Source: Dechloromonas sp. A34 (GTDB lineage Bacteria > Pseudomonadota > Gammaproteobacteria > Burkholderiales > Rhodocyclaceae). From it: a DNA stretch of 64,000 nucleotides. Under the pieces are notes generated by a model, which made no database searches, was not told where the DNA came from, and saw only the letters and a list, made by a program, of their open reading frames with translations. Location of the stretch: NCBI RefSeq assembly GCF_026261605.1, contig NZ_CP102486.1, forward strand, positions 1,860,001-1,924,000. The letters run 5' to 3'. Positions 26,999-35,532 of the stretch are shown one piece after another (the first letter of the stretch is position 1; every line of letters begins with the position of its first letter). A program made the translations under genes and the position numbers.

Positions 26999-27198
26999 AC
27001 GCCGCCACCGCAACTGCCGGCCGTGCTTCGCCGCTGCGCGAAGCCATCGATCTGGTCAGCAATCTGTGGGATATTGAGTGTCGGCACCAGCTCGGGAAGC
27101 TCTCCCGGGCCGAGTACCGGCAGGCCGTGGCGGCCTTGCGCGGCGACTCGGGAAGTCGGTGCCCGACGCTAACGACAAGGAAAAACAAGAATGAGTGA
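26995..27198 (+). CDS. Small hypothetical protein
   Basis: A 67-aa frame that starts at an ATG overlapping the CoA-transferase stop (ATGA) and runs 8 bp into the next gene, so it fits the operon without a gap. The sequence ([18 protein letters not shown], then [14 protein letters not shown]) looks like a helical protein with one Cys and no known motif. The 3' end coincides with the RBS of the next gene. Real translation is possible but not proven. Confidence 0.4.
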   Translation: MNAATATAGRASPLREAIDLVSNLWDIECRHQLGKLSRAEYRQAVAALRGDSGSRCPTLTTRKNKNE

Positions 27199-27589
27199 TG
27201 CCTACAGCGATGGCTTGAAAGTGCGCCGCCAGGTCATGGGCGACGATTTTGTCGACCAGGCCTTTGCCAATGCCAGCGAATTCACCCGGCCCTTGCAGGA
27301 TTTCATTACCGGCAACGCCTGGGGCTCGGTGTGGTGCCGCACCGACCTCGACCTCAAGATGCGGAGCCTGATCACGGTCGCGATGCTCACCGCGCTGGGC
27401 CGCCAGGGCGAGTTGCGTGGCCATATTCGCGGCGCGCTGAATAACGGGGCGACGGCAGACGAAATCCGGGAAGTCCTGCTCCATGCCGCGGTGTATTGCG
27501 GCGTGCCGGTATCGGCCGAAGCCTTCCGCACAGCGGAACCGGTGATTGCCACCTACGTCCCGGCTGGCGACAGCGAAAGTGAAGGCTGA
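27191..27589 (+). CDS. Carboxymuconolactone decarboxylase (CMD)-family protein
   Basis: A 132-aa AhpD/CMD-fold protein. It has LKMRSLITVAMLTALGRQGELRGHIRGAL and EIREVLLHAAVYCGVP, the usual two helices. The pattern is PcaC-like, with a single Cys in HAAVYCG rather than the CxxC of AhpD peroxidases. RBS AAGGAAAAACAAG precedes the ATG. It lies in the acetone operon, where no protocatechuate pathway is visible, so a role other than 4-carboxymuconolactone decarboxylation is likely. Confidence 0.85.
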   Translation: MSDAYSDGLKVRRQVMGDDFVDQAFANASEFTRPLQDFITGNAWGSVWCRTDLDLKMRSLITVAMLTALGRQGELRGHIRGALNNGATADEIREVLLHAAVYCGVPVSAEAFRTAEPVIATYVPAGDSESEG

Positions 27590-27593
27590 GGAT

Positions 27594-27845
27594 ATGGCCG
27601 TGGCGAAAATGCCTGGCCGGTGGCGGCTCGGCATCGTCATCCTGCTGACTGTTCTGGCCGGTTGTGCCCTGATTTCCCGCTGGCATTGGGAAAAACGTGG
27701 CGCCAGCGAGGGCGACTATGAAGTCGACGAAAAGGCCTGCAAGCTGCAGAGCTACTCGGGCACCGAGGGCATGGTCACCAACGAGAGCGTGCGCCGGATG
27801 CACCGCTGCATGGAGTCCCGGGGCTGGCGCAAGGTGGAGAACTGA
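27594..27845 (+). CDS. Small lipoprotein
   Basis: An 83-aa protein with a lipoprotein signal: basic start (KMPGRWRLG), hydrophobic IVILLTVLAGC with lipobox LAGC, then a Lys/Glu-rich short mature part with two more Cys (EKACKLQ, MHRCMESRGWRKVEN). The open frame extends upstream to 27546 inside the CMD gene; I use the ATG at 27594, with ATG 27609 also possible. Role unknown. It is the last plus-strand gene of the acetone region. Confidence 0.6.
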   Translation: MAVAKMPGRWRLGIVILLTVLAGCALISRWHWEKRGASEGDYEVDEKACKLQSYSGTEGMVTNESVRRMHRCMESRGWRKVEN

Positions 27846-27857
27846 GGGCGGGGACCT

Positions 27858-28532
27858 TCAATACGCCACACCCACGGCGGCGCAGAGGAAGGCCACCAAT
27901 GGTGCGCCGGCCGAAAAACGGGTGGTGGCGAGTTTGGTCAGTTCCGGACCGATTATCTCGGCCGGGGAGAGCGACGCCAGGGCGATGAAGTCCTTGCGTT
28001 TCAGATCCTCGATCGCCGGGTGATCGGCGGCGTAACCGCGCGGTGGGCGGGTCAGGCTGTCGCCGGTCAGTGCCCACAGCGAGCTAAACTTCTTGTTGTC
28101 CCGAACCGCGAACCAGCGCTCGGGGTCCTCGGCGATACGGTCGCGAATCTTGCCCAGGGCATCGGCTTCCGGGTGCCAGCTGCCGACACCGAGGAAGCAC
28201 CCGTCGCCGGCGATATGCAGGTAGAAGCCCGGGGCATGGACATCCTTGCCGAGTGCATGGCGGAACTGGATGCCAATATTGTTCTTGTACGGCGTCTTGT
28301 CGCGGGAAAAGCGCGTATCGCGGAAGACCCGCATCAAGGAGCCACCCATCTTGCGCGGGTCGGCACGAAAGTGCGGCGCGAAATCGGCAAGCGCCGGTGC
28401 CATCGCCGCAATGAAGGCGAGGGACGGTTCGCGGACCAGGGATTCATAGCGCGCCTTGTTGGCCTCGAACCACTCGCGATTATTGTTGGCAGCGAGTTCA
28501 TCGAGGAAGGTAAAGGTGTTTCCGGAAAACAT
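27858..28532 (-). CDS. DUF2461 / TIGR02453-family protein
   Basis: A 224-aa protein with the family features FLDELAANNNREWFEANKARYE at the N-terminus, the KMGGSLMRVFRDTRFSRDKTPYKNN core and GFYLHIAGDGCFLGVGSWHPE. Function unknown; widespread in bacteria and some fungi. It ends facing the lipoprotein gene and begins 168 bp from the PBP gene, which is divergent. The start at 28532 is supported by GGAGGCGTTC in the reverse direction. Confidence 0.88.
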   Translation of the reverse strand: MFSGNTFTFLDELAANNNREWFEANKARYESLVREPSLAFIAAMAPALADFAPHFRADPRKMGGSLMRVFRDTRFSRDKTPYKNNIGIQFRHALGKDVHAPGFYLHIAGDGCFLGVGSWHPEADALGKIRDRIAEDPERWFAVRDNKKFSSLWALTGDSLTRPPRGYAADHPAIEDLKRKDFIALASLSPAEIIGPELTKLATTRFSAGAPLVAFLCAAVGVAY

Positions 28533-28700
28533 GAACGCCTCCTGTGAATGCTTTCACATCGTGAAATATGTCGCCAAGTTAATGATTACAAATAATAAAT
28601 TTCCTGGCAACGAGCAGCTTTGGGCAACCGCTGAACTCGGACGCAAGGCTCTTTTCATCGATTTGCTACTGAATTCGCGCGACCTAAATATAATGGCACG

Positions 28701-31700
28701 GTGACTCAAGACAATAATATCGAAGCATCCCCAACACCTGCCGAGACCATACCCAGCCGCAAGCGTCTGCACCTGATTGCAGTCCTCGCGCTGGTCGTGG
28801 TCGGGGCTGGCTTATTGCTGGTTGAAGAGGTCGAAACCTCGCAACTGCAGGCCCTGCACATCGCCAACTATGCCGCCAAGCTCGATTATCGAGTGCTCGA
28901 AGAGGCCAGCACGGCCGTTCGTTTTCCGACGCATGGGCCGTTCGACGAACGCATGGGCTACAGCGCACTGCCGCGGATCAGCCAGAACCTCAGTGCGTCG
29001 GGTTACCGGCTGACCCACCAGGCGCATTTTTCGGATGCGCTGATGAATTACGCCGGGCGAGGCTATTTTCCGCCCTATCGCGAAAAGGCCGTGGCCGGGT
29101 TGACGGTGGCCGATTGCCACGGCGATACCCTGTACCGTTTCCGCTATCCCTATCGCGCTTACGACGATTTCGCAGCCGTGCCGCCGCGGGTGGCCGAGAC
29201 CCTGATGTTCATCGAAAATCGCGATCTGCTCGACGAATCCCGGCCGACGATGAATCCGGCCGTCGAGTGGGTGCGCTTCGCCCGTGCCGTAATTGGCCGT
29301 GTCGGGCGGCTGGTCAGCGACGATTTCGATGCTCCGGGCGGCAGCACGCTGGCCACCCAGATCGAAAAATATCGTCATTCGCCGGACGGCGTGACCCACG
29401 ACGGTGGCGAGAAGTTGCGCCAGATGGTCTCCGGCAGCGTGCGTGCCTATCAGGACGGCCAGCAGACGCTGCCTGCCCGCCGCCGCATCCTGCTCGACTA
29501 TCTGAATACCGTGCCGCTGTCCGCGGCGCCCGGGCACGGCGAGGTCAATGGCCTGGGCGACGGCCTGTGGGTGTGGTTTGCCGCCGATTTCGCCGAGGTC
29601 AATGCACTGCTCGCGGCGCCGGAAGCGAGCGGCCCGCGGCTCGCGGCGCAGGGCCGCGCCCTGCATCAGGTGGTGGCCCTGATGATCGCCCACCGTCGGC
29701 CTTCGTTCTATCTGTCGCCCAAGGGGCGTGACAGTCTGGCCCACCTCTCCGAAAGCTATGTCCGCCTGCTTGCCGACAATGGCGTGATCAGCCCGGCGCT
29801 GCGCGACGCCGCGCTGGCCGAACCGCTGAAATTCCGCGATATGGTGAAGAATCCCGCGCTGCTGCCGGCCGATGCCGGCAAGGGAGCGGCGACCATCCGC
29901 AACCGGCTGGCCGGCATGCTCGATATCTCGCTGTACGAACTCGATCGCTACGATGCCGAAGTCGCCACGACGCTGGACGGTGCGTTGCAGAAACAGGTCA
30001 GTACTTACCTGGGGCAGCTCAGAGATCCGGAATTCGCCCGCAAGCAGAGCCTGGTCGGCGACCGCATGCTCAGTCCGACGACGCTGGGGGCCGTGCGCTA
30101 CAGTTTCAACCTCGTCGAGCAGACCTCGGCCGGCAACCGCGTGCGCGTGCAGACCGACACCACCGACCAGCCGCTCGACATCAACGAAGGCAGCAAGCTC
30201 GAGCTCGGCTCGACGGCCAAGCTGCGCGTACTGACCACGTATCTGGAAATCATCGCCGAACTGCATCAACGCTTTGCCGAACTGACGCCGGAAGAGCTGC
30301 GCAAATTGCAGGTCGAGCAGCGCGATCGCCTGACCCAGTGGGCGGTCGGCTACCTCGCTACGGCCAAGGACAAGGAGCTGCCGGCGATGCTGCAGGCCGC
30401 CCTGGAGCGCAGTTACTCGGCGAGCCCGGGCGAGAGTTTCTTTACCGGTGGCGGGGTACATAGCTTCAACAACTTCCGCAAGGAAGACGACAGCCGTGTG
30501 CCGACCGTGCGCGAAGCACTGCAGGCTTCGATCAACCTGCCGTTCGTCCGCCTGATGCGCGACGTGGTGCGCTACGCGATGTACCAGGTGCCGGGCAGCA
30601 GCGCGCAACTGCTGGAGCGCGCCGGCGACCCGCGGCGCCATGACTATCTGGCCCGTTTCGCCGATCAGGAAGGGCAGGTCTTCCTGCGCCGCTTCTGGAA
30701 CAAATACCGGGGCAAGAAGGGCGACGAGATCCGCGACGATTTCCTCGACGGCCTGCGCCCGGGAGCCGGCCGCCTGGCTGCGGTCTTCCGCTACCTGTCG
30801 CCAAAGGCGACGGTCGAGGAGCTCGGGGTTTTCCTGAAGCAGCGGCTCGACGACGACAAGCTGAGCGACGAGCACATCGCCCGGCTCTACGAACGCAACG
30901 CGCCCGAGGTCTACGATCTGCCGGATCGCGGCTTTGTGGCGCGCGTCCATCCGCTGGAACTGTGGCTGGTCGCCTATCTGTCGAACAATCCCGAGGCGAC
31001 CTGGAGCGAGGCCGTCAAGGCGAGCGCCGAGGAACGGCAGACGGTCTATCGCTGGCTGTTCAATACCCGCTTCAAGGGAGCACAGGATTCGCGGATTTAC
31101 ACCATGCTCGAGGTCGAGGCCTTCCTCGACATCCATCGGCGCTGGGCAAAAGTCGGTTATCCCTTCGGTCATCTGGTTCCCTCCCTGGCCACCGCGCTCG
31201 GCAGCTCGGGCGACCGCCCGGCGGCGCTGGCCGACTTGATTGGCATCATCGAGAACGACGGCGTCCGCTTGCCGACCCGGCGCATCGACCGCCTGGCCTT
31301 TGCCGCCGGTACGCCTTACGAAACACGTTTCGCCGGCGCCAACGGGCAGGGCGAGCGCGTCATGGCGCCGGAAGTGGCGAAGGCGCTGCGCAACGCCTTG
31401 TCCGAAGTCGTCGAGGGCGGTACCGCCCGCCGTCTTTCCGGATCGTTCACGTTGGCCGACGGCACGCCGCTTACCGTCGGCGGCAAGACCGGTACCGGCG
31501 ACAACCGCATCGTCCTCGGTCGTGGCGCGGCGCGCGGCGTCGCCATGAACCGGACCGCCACCTTCGTCTTCTATCTCGGACCGCGTCACTTCGGCACGCT
31601 CACTGCCTACGTAATCGGGCCCGGGGCGGCGAGCTACCGCTTCACCTCGGCGCTGCCGGTACAGATCCTCAAGTCGATGGCACCCTTGCTGCTGCCGGCA

Positions 31701-31736
31701 CTCGAACCGCAGGCGACGACGCAATGTACCCTGTGA
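28701..31736 (+). CDS. Class A-like penicillin-binding protein, divergent glycosyltransferase (GT51) domain
   Basis: A 1011-aa membrane protein. A cytoplasmic tail (~25 residues) and a helix (LHLIAVLALVVVGAGLLLVEE) lead to a GT51-like domain with Glu172 in MFIENRDLLDE and GGSTLATQIEKYRHS, and then a transpeptidase domain with S504-T-A-K507, a SIN motif (ASINLPF) and K929-T-G. The transpeptidase triad is intact. The GT51 first motif lacks the usual Phe-His-Gly spacing (EDxxFxxHxG), so transglycosylase activity is doubtful. TATAAT at 28689-28694 lies only 6 bp before the GTG start, which suggests a leaderless message or a start further on. It is larger than typical PBP1 proteins. Confidence 0.85.
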   Translation: MTQDNNIEASPTPAETIPSRKRLHLIAVLALVVVGAGLLLVEEVETSQLQALHIANYAAKLDYRVLEEASTAVRFPTHGPFDERMGYSALPRISQNLSASGYRLTHQAHFSDALMNYAGRGYFPPYREKAVAGLTVADCHGDTLYRFRYPYRAYDDFAAVPPRVAETLMFIENRDLLDESRPTMNPAVEWVRFARAVIGRVGRLVSDDFDAPGGSTLATQIEKYRHSPDGVTHDGGEKLRQMVSGSVRAYQDGQQTLPARRRILLDYLNTVPLSAAPGHGEVNGLGDGLWVWFAADFAEVNALLAAPEASGPRLAAQGRALHQVVALMIAHRRPSFYLSPKGRDSLAHLSESYVRLLADNGVISPALRDAALAEPLKFRDMVKNPALLPADAGKGAATIRNRLAGMLDISLYELDRYDAEVATTLDGALQKQVSTYLGQLRDPEFARKQSLVGDRMLSPTTLGAVRYSFNLVEQTSAGNRVRVQTDTTDQPLDINEGSKLELGSTAKLRVLTTYLEIIAELHQRFAELTPEELRKLQVEQRDRLTQWAVGYLATAKDKELPAMLQAALERSYSASPGESFFTGGGVHSFNNFRKEDDSRVPTVREALQASINLPFVRLMRDVVRYAMYQVPGSSAQLLERAGDPRRHDYLARFADQEGQVFLRRFWNKYRGKKGDEIRDDFLDGLRPGAGRLAAVFRYLSPKATVEELGVFLKQRLDDDKLSDEHIARLYERNAPEVYDLPDRGFVARVHPLELWLVAYLSNNPEATWSEAVKASAEERQTVYRWLFNTRFKGAQDSRIYTMLEVEAFLDIHRRWAKVGYPFGHLVPSLATALGSSGDRPAALADLIGIIENDGVRLPTRRIDRLAFAAGTPYETRFAGANGQGERVMAPEVAKALRNALSEVVEGGTARRLSGSFTLADGTPLTVGGKTGTGDNRIVLGRGAARGVAMNRTATFVFYLGPRHFGTLTAYVIGPGAASYRFTSALPVQILKSMAPLLLPALEPQATTQCTL

Positions 31737-31745
31737 GGAATCCCA

Positions 31746-32603
31746 CTACGGCTTGATCGGCTCGAAATAGGGCAGCAGTGCTTTGGCCGCCTTGATTCTC
31801 TGGCCGGCACTGGCCGATGGGTCGTTCATCACGGCGAGCAGAAAGCTTTTCGGGTCGCTGTAATGGCTGCCTACATTCAGCGTCGAATGTGGGCGGCCCG
31901 CCTCGCCCGGCTGATCGGTGGTTTGCTCGCTGGCGACCGGAGCGGCTTTGGTATCCGGCTCGGCCGGCGTCTCGAGCTGTTTGAGCGCTCGCTGAAATTC
32001 GGCCGCTTCGATGCTTTTTGCGCCTGCCAGAATTTCGGCCTGCCGATCCATATTGGGCGCCATTTCCAGTCCCGGCTCATCGATAAACATGGCGCCGAGG
32101 CTGGGGTCGATGAAGGCCGACCATTTTCCGGTCGCCGTGTGCAGGGCGGGCAGCAGCTCGCTGGCTGCTGGTGAGACCGACGACGGCCGCCCGGATGCGG
32201 GAAGCAACTCAAGTTTTTCGCCGGGAATCCCGGTCAGATAGGTGCGACGGAGCGCCTCGAGAAAGCGTAGTACCAGCGCGACCGGCGCCGGCTCGGCGAG
32301 CGACAGCCAGAGTCGATAGCCTTGGTGAGCTGAAATCGCGAGTGTCGGTGCGGGCAAATCCAGTTCGTCCTGAACCGCCTGATAGAGCTTTGCCACCTGT
32401 TCCCAATCGCCGGGCCGTTCGAACTTGACGACCATGGTCCGTGCCAAGCCGTCAGGGCTGACCAGCATCAGGTCGTCGTTTGTCGGTTCGGAAATCTCTT
32501 CGGCCGAAGAGGCGGGGGCGGTGCCGCCATCCAACTGTCGAGCAGGCGAAGGCTGGTCGGGCAGGAAATAGAGTCGCTGCAGTTGGGTCATCAGTTTGTT
32601 CAT
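31746..32603 (-). CDS. Hypothetical protein with terminase-small-subunit-like C-terminus
   Basis: A 285-aa protein of unknown family. The N-terminal ~50 residues are low-complexity. A middle domain (VVKFERPGDWEQVAKLYQ and APTLAISAHQGYRLWLSL) resembles a small alpha/beta unit. After an acidic linker the end reads DPKSFLLAVMNDPSASAGQR followed by KAAKALLPYFE, a pattern I associate with phage terminase small subunits. It may be a host adaptation of such a segment. It is divergent from nemR and ends close to the PBP stop. No clear function. Confidence 0.65.
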   Translation of the reverse strand: MNKLMTQLQRLYFLPDQPSPARQLDGGTAPASSAEEISEPTNDDLMLVSPDGLARTMVVKFERPGDWEQVAKLYQAVQDELDLPAPTLAISAHQGYRLWLSLAEPAPVALVLRFLEALRRTYLTGIPGEKLELLPASGRPSSVSPAASELLPALHTATGKWSAFIDPSLGAMFIDEPGLEMAPNMDRQAEILAGAKSIEAAEFQRALKQLETPAEPDTKAAPVASEQTTDQPGEAGRPHSTLNVGSHYSDPKSFLLAVMNDPSASAGQRIKAAKALLPYFEPIKP

Positions 32604-32719
32604 GCATCACCAATCAGGAAGGTTCGGTCATTCCGCGCGCCATTGCCTAGCAAACGCCAATCCCGTGAGCTTAACCGCAGGCATCGCCGGAAGGCGTTTC
32701 GGGGTGCCACAAAAAATAC

Positions 32720-32734
32720 TAGACGACCGGTCTA
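32720..32734. promoter_or_regulatory. NemR-type operator 1
   Basis: TAGACGACCGGTCTA (TAGAC arms) lies 22 bp before the nemR start. An identical copy precedes nemA, so the regulator most likely represses both genes. Confidence 0.8.
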
Positions 32735-32756
32735 ATTGGTGGCAACATTTCCCGCC

Positions 32757-33341
32757 ATGAACATCCGTTACGACAATACGCGCCAGCACATCCTCGAAAC
32801 CGGCCACCGGATTTTCGCCGGCAAGGGCTTTTCGAGCGTTGGCCTGAATGAGCTGCTGAAGGCCGCCGGCGTGCCCAAGGGCTCGTTTTATCATTACTTC
32901 GAGTCCAAGGAGCAATATGGTCAGGCCCTGCTCGCCGACTATTTCGAGCACTACCTCGCCGATATCGGCGCCTTGCTCGATGCCGGTGAGGCCTCGGGTC
33001 ACGAGCGGCTGATGCGTTACTGGGAGCGCTGGCTGAATTCCCAATGCGCCGACTGTGCCGATCAGAAATGCCTGGTCGTCAAGCTGAGCGCCGAAGTTGC
33101 CGACCTCTCGGATGCCATGCGCCTGACCCTGCGTGACGGGACCGAGCGCATCATCGCCCGGATTGCCCAGACCATCGAAACCGGCGTCGCCGACGGCTCG
33201 CTGCCGGCGCTGGACGCCGAGGCGACCGCCCGCACGCTGTACCAGTTGTGGATTGGCGCCAGCGTACTGGGCAAGCTGCACCGCAACCGCAGGGCGCTGG
33301 ATAGCGCGATGAGCTTCACCCGGCAATTGTTGTCGCGCTGA
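32757..33341 (+). CDS. nemR: TetR-family repressor, NemR-like
   Basis: A 194-aa TetR regulator. The N-terminal HTH reads HRIFAGKGFSSVGLNELLKAAGVPKGSFYHYF. The ligand domain contains cysteines (NSQCADCADQKCL) at a position where NemR-type proteins sense electrophiles. I chose the ATG at 32757 because it lies just after the operator; the TTG at 32736 would place the start within the operator edge. It is followed by nemA (alkene reductase), the usual partner, with a terminator between them. Confidence 0.88.
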   Translation: MNIRYDNTRQHILETGHRIFAGKGFSSVGLNELLKAAGVPKGSFYHYFESKEQYGQALLADYFEHYLADIGALLDAGEASGHERLMRYWERWLNSQCADCADQKCLVVKLSAEVADLSDAMRLTLRDGTERIIARIAQTIETGVADGSLPALDAEATARTLYQLWIGASVLGKLHRNRRALDSAMSFTRQLLSR

Positions 33342-33357
33342 GCCACAAACTATCGAC

Positions 33358-33385
33358 GGGCCGCGCCTTGGTGCGGCCCATTTTT
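33358..33385 (+). terminator. Terminator after nemR
   Basis: GGGCCGC-gccttg-GTGCGGCCC followed by ATTTTT is a good rho-independent terminator. nemA therefore needs its own promoter, which carries operator 2. Confidence 0.8.
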
Positions 33386-33397
33386 AACACTGAAACA

Positions 33398-33412
33398 TAG
33401 ACGACCGGTCTA
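33398..33412. promoter_or_regulatory. NemR-type operator 2
   Basis: Second copy of TAGACGACCGGTCTA, identical over 18 bp including the following AAT(T). It lies 37 bp upstream of the nemA ATG, placed to block its promoter. Confidence 0.8.
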
Positions 33413-33449
33413 ATTTAGCAACGAAACCCCGCCCACAAGGAGAATCACC

Positions 33450-34541
33450 ATGAGTTCCCTGTTCGATCCTGCACAAATCGGCGATATCGCCGTCGCCAAC
33501 CGTATCGTCATGGCGCCGCTGACGCGCAATCGCGCCATCGCCGGCAATGTCGCCGGTCCGCTGACCGTCGAGTATTACCGCCAGCGCGCCAGCGCCGGCC
33601 TGATCATCGCCGAGGCGAGCCAGATCAGCCCGCTGGCCCAGGGCTATCTCGACACCCCGGGCATCCATACCCCGGAGCAGGTGGCCGGCTGGCGCCAGGT
33701 GACCGATGCCGTGCATGCCGAAGGCGGCAAGATCGTGCTCCAGCTCTGGCACGTCGGCCGCATTTCGCATTCCTCGCTGCTGCCTGACGGCGCCGCGCCG
33801 GTTTCCTCGAGCAGCCGCCGCTCCGAGGCCAAGACCTTCACTCGCGACGGCTTCCTCCCGGTTTCCGCACCGCGCGCCCTGCGCGACGATGAGTTGCCCG
33901 GCCTGATCGACGACTACCGCCGCGCCGCGCGCAATGCGATCGCCGCCGGCTTCGATGGCGTCGAAGTGCATGCCGCCAACACGTACCTGCTCGAACAGTT
34001 CCTGCGCGACAGCGTCAACGACCGCAGTGGCCCCTACGGTGGCAGCATCGCCAATCGCGCCCGCCTGCTGCTCGAAGTCATGCAGGCGATTGTTGCGGAA
34101 ATCGGCGGCGGCCGGACCGGCATTCGCCTCAGCCCGCTGACGACCTTTGGCGGCACGACGCCGCTCGACAGCGATCCGCAGGCGCTCTACGGCTATGTCG
34201 TCGAACAGCTGGCGCCGCTCGGTCTGGCCTTCCTGCACGTCATCGAAGGCGAAACCGGCGGCACGCGGAATCCGCCCGCTGCCAAGCCCTTCGATTACGA
34301 GGCCCTGCACCGTAGTTTCCCGGGGGCCTGGATGGTCAACAATGGTTATTCGCGTGCCCTGGCCATGGAAACCGTTGCCGAGGGCAAGGCCGACCTGGTG
34401 GCCTTTGGCCGCCCGTTCATCAGCACGCCGGATCTGGTCTACCGCCTGAGTCACGATGCGCCGTTGAACGAATTGCGCGCCGACAAGCTCTATGGCGGAG
34501 GCGCCGAGGGTTACACCGACTATCCGACCCTGGCTGCCTGA
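33450..34541 (+). CDS. nemA: Old yellow enzyme, alkene/N-ethylmaleimide reductase
   Basis: A 363-aa FMN-dependent TIM-barrel reductase that reduces activated C=C bonds and electrophiles such as N-ethylmaleimide, using NAD(P)H. Family marks: IVMAPLTRNRAI at the N-terminus (FMN site), QLWHVGRISH, the active-site HAANTYLLEQFL (His, Asn) and DRSGPYGGSIANR. AAGGAGAATCACC is a strong RBS. Controlled by NemR through operator 2, giving an electrophile-stress response. Confidence 0.94.
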   Translation: MSSLFDPAQIGDIAVANRIVMAPLTRNRAIAGNVAGPLTVEYYRQRASAGLIIAEASQISPLAQGYLDTPGIHTPEQVAGWRQVTDAVHAEGGKIVLQLWHVGRISHSSLLPDGAAPVSSSSRRSEAKTFTRDGFLPVSAPRALRDDELPGLIDDYRRAARNAIAAGFDGVEVHAANTYLLEQFLRDSVNDRSGPYGGSIANRARLLLEVMQAIVAEIGGGRTGIRLSPLTTFGGTTPLDSDPQALYGYVVEQLAPLGLAFLHVIEGETGGTRNPPAAKPFDYEALHRSFPGAWMVNNGYSRALAMETVAEGKADLVAFGRPFISTPDLVYRLSHDAPLNELRADKLYGGGAEGYTDYPTLAA

Positions 34542-34602
34542 TCGCCACTTCACCCCGGCCGTGACGGAATCATCCGCCACGGCCATCACCACCGAATTTT
34601 CC

Positions 34603-35532
34603 ATGTCTGCATACCGCCGCTGGCTGCCAGCGCTCGCCTTGCTCGTCCTCTCGCTGACCTGGGGCTACACCTGGGTGCTGGCCAAGCACGGCCTGGTTTA
34701 CGCGCCACCCTTCGCCTTCGCCGCCGAACGCTGCGTCGGCGCCGCGTTGTCCCTGATCCTCGTGCTCAAGCTCATGGGGCGTCCGCTCAAGCTGGTCGCG
34801 CCGGGACCGACCCTGGCCATCGGCCTGGCCCAGGTAGCAGGCTTCATGGTCTTCCAGACCTGGGCGCTGGTCGAAGGCGGCCCCGGCAAGACGGCAGTGT
34901 TAATTTTCACGATGCCGATCTGGACCCTGCTGATGTCCTGGCCGCTGCTCGGCGAACGCATACGCGGCAAGCAGTGGCTGGCTGCGGCCAGCACGCTGAC
35001 CGGCCTGCTGCTGATCATCGAGCCCTGGGACATGCAGTCCAGCCTGTTCAGCAAATTCCTCGGCCTGATGGCGGCGCTGTGCTGGGCGATCGGCACCATC
35101 CTGATCAAGCGCCTGCGCTCGACGACGCCGGTCGACCTGCTGACGCTGACCACCTGGCAGATGATCCTCGGTGCCGTGCCGCTGGTCCTGCTCAGCCTCG
35201 TGGTGCCGGAACGGCCGACCGAATGGACGGTTTCCTATATCGGCATCCTGGCCTTCATGTCGGTGCTCAGCACCGCCATGTGCTGGTGCCTGTGGATCTA
35301 TATTCTCGACCGCGTGCCGGCCTGGGAGGCCAGCCTCTCCGTGCTCGGCACCCCGGTCGTCGCCATCCTCTCCTCGCGCCTGACCTTCGGCGAGGAATTC
35401 AAGACCGGCGAAATCGCCGGCATCCTGCTCATCGGCACCGGCCTGGCCCTGCTCTCACTGTTCAGCTGGGCGGCCAGCCGGCGCAATCCGGTGGTGCCGA
35501 CCATTAAAGAAGAAGCCTGGGAACGAACATGA
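34603..35532 (+). CDS. EamA/DMT-family transporter
   Basis: A ~309-aa inner-membrane protein with ten hydrophobic helices in two repeats, the EamA pattern ([18 protein letters not shown] near the N-terminus, [17 protein letters not shown] in the second half). Substrate unknown; often an exporter of amino acids or metabolites. The open frame goes back to 34492, but the ATG at 34603 begins the first helix. Its stop overlaps the LLM gene start, so the two are coupled. It may share the nemA message. Confidence 0.85.
   Translation: MSAYRRWLPALALLVLSLTWGYTWVLAKHGLVYAPPFAFAAERCVGAALSLILVLKLMGRPLKLVAPGPTLAIGLAQVAGFMVFQTWALVEGGPGKTAVLIFTMPIWTLLMSWPLLGERIRGKQWLAAASTLTGLLLIIEPWDMQSSLFSKFLGLMAALCWAIGTILIKRLRSTTPVDLLTLTTWQMILGAVPLVLLSLVVPERPTEWTVSYIGILAFMSVLSTAMCWCLWIYILDRVPAWEASLSVLGTPVVAILSSRLTFGEEFKTGEIAGILLIGTGLALLSLFSWAASRRNPVVPTIKEEAWERT

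Noticed and set aside
28812..31724. 970-aa open frame on the minus strand opposite the PBP gene
   Set aside because: Fully antisense to a gene with intact transpeptidase motifs; low-complexity sequence typical of shadow frames.
31736..31746. Overlap or fusion between PBP and the hypothetical gene
   Set aside because: The genes converge with 9 bp between stops; nothing joins them.
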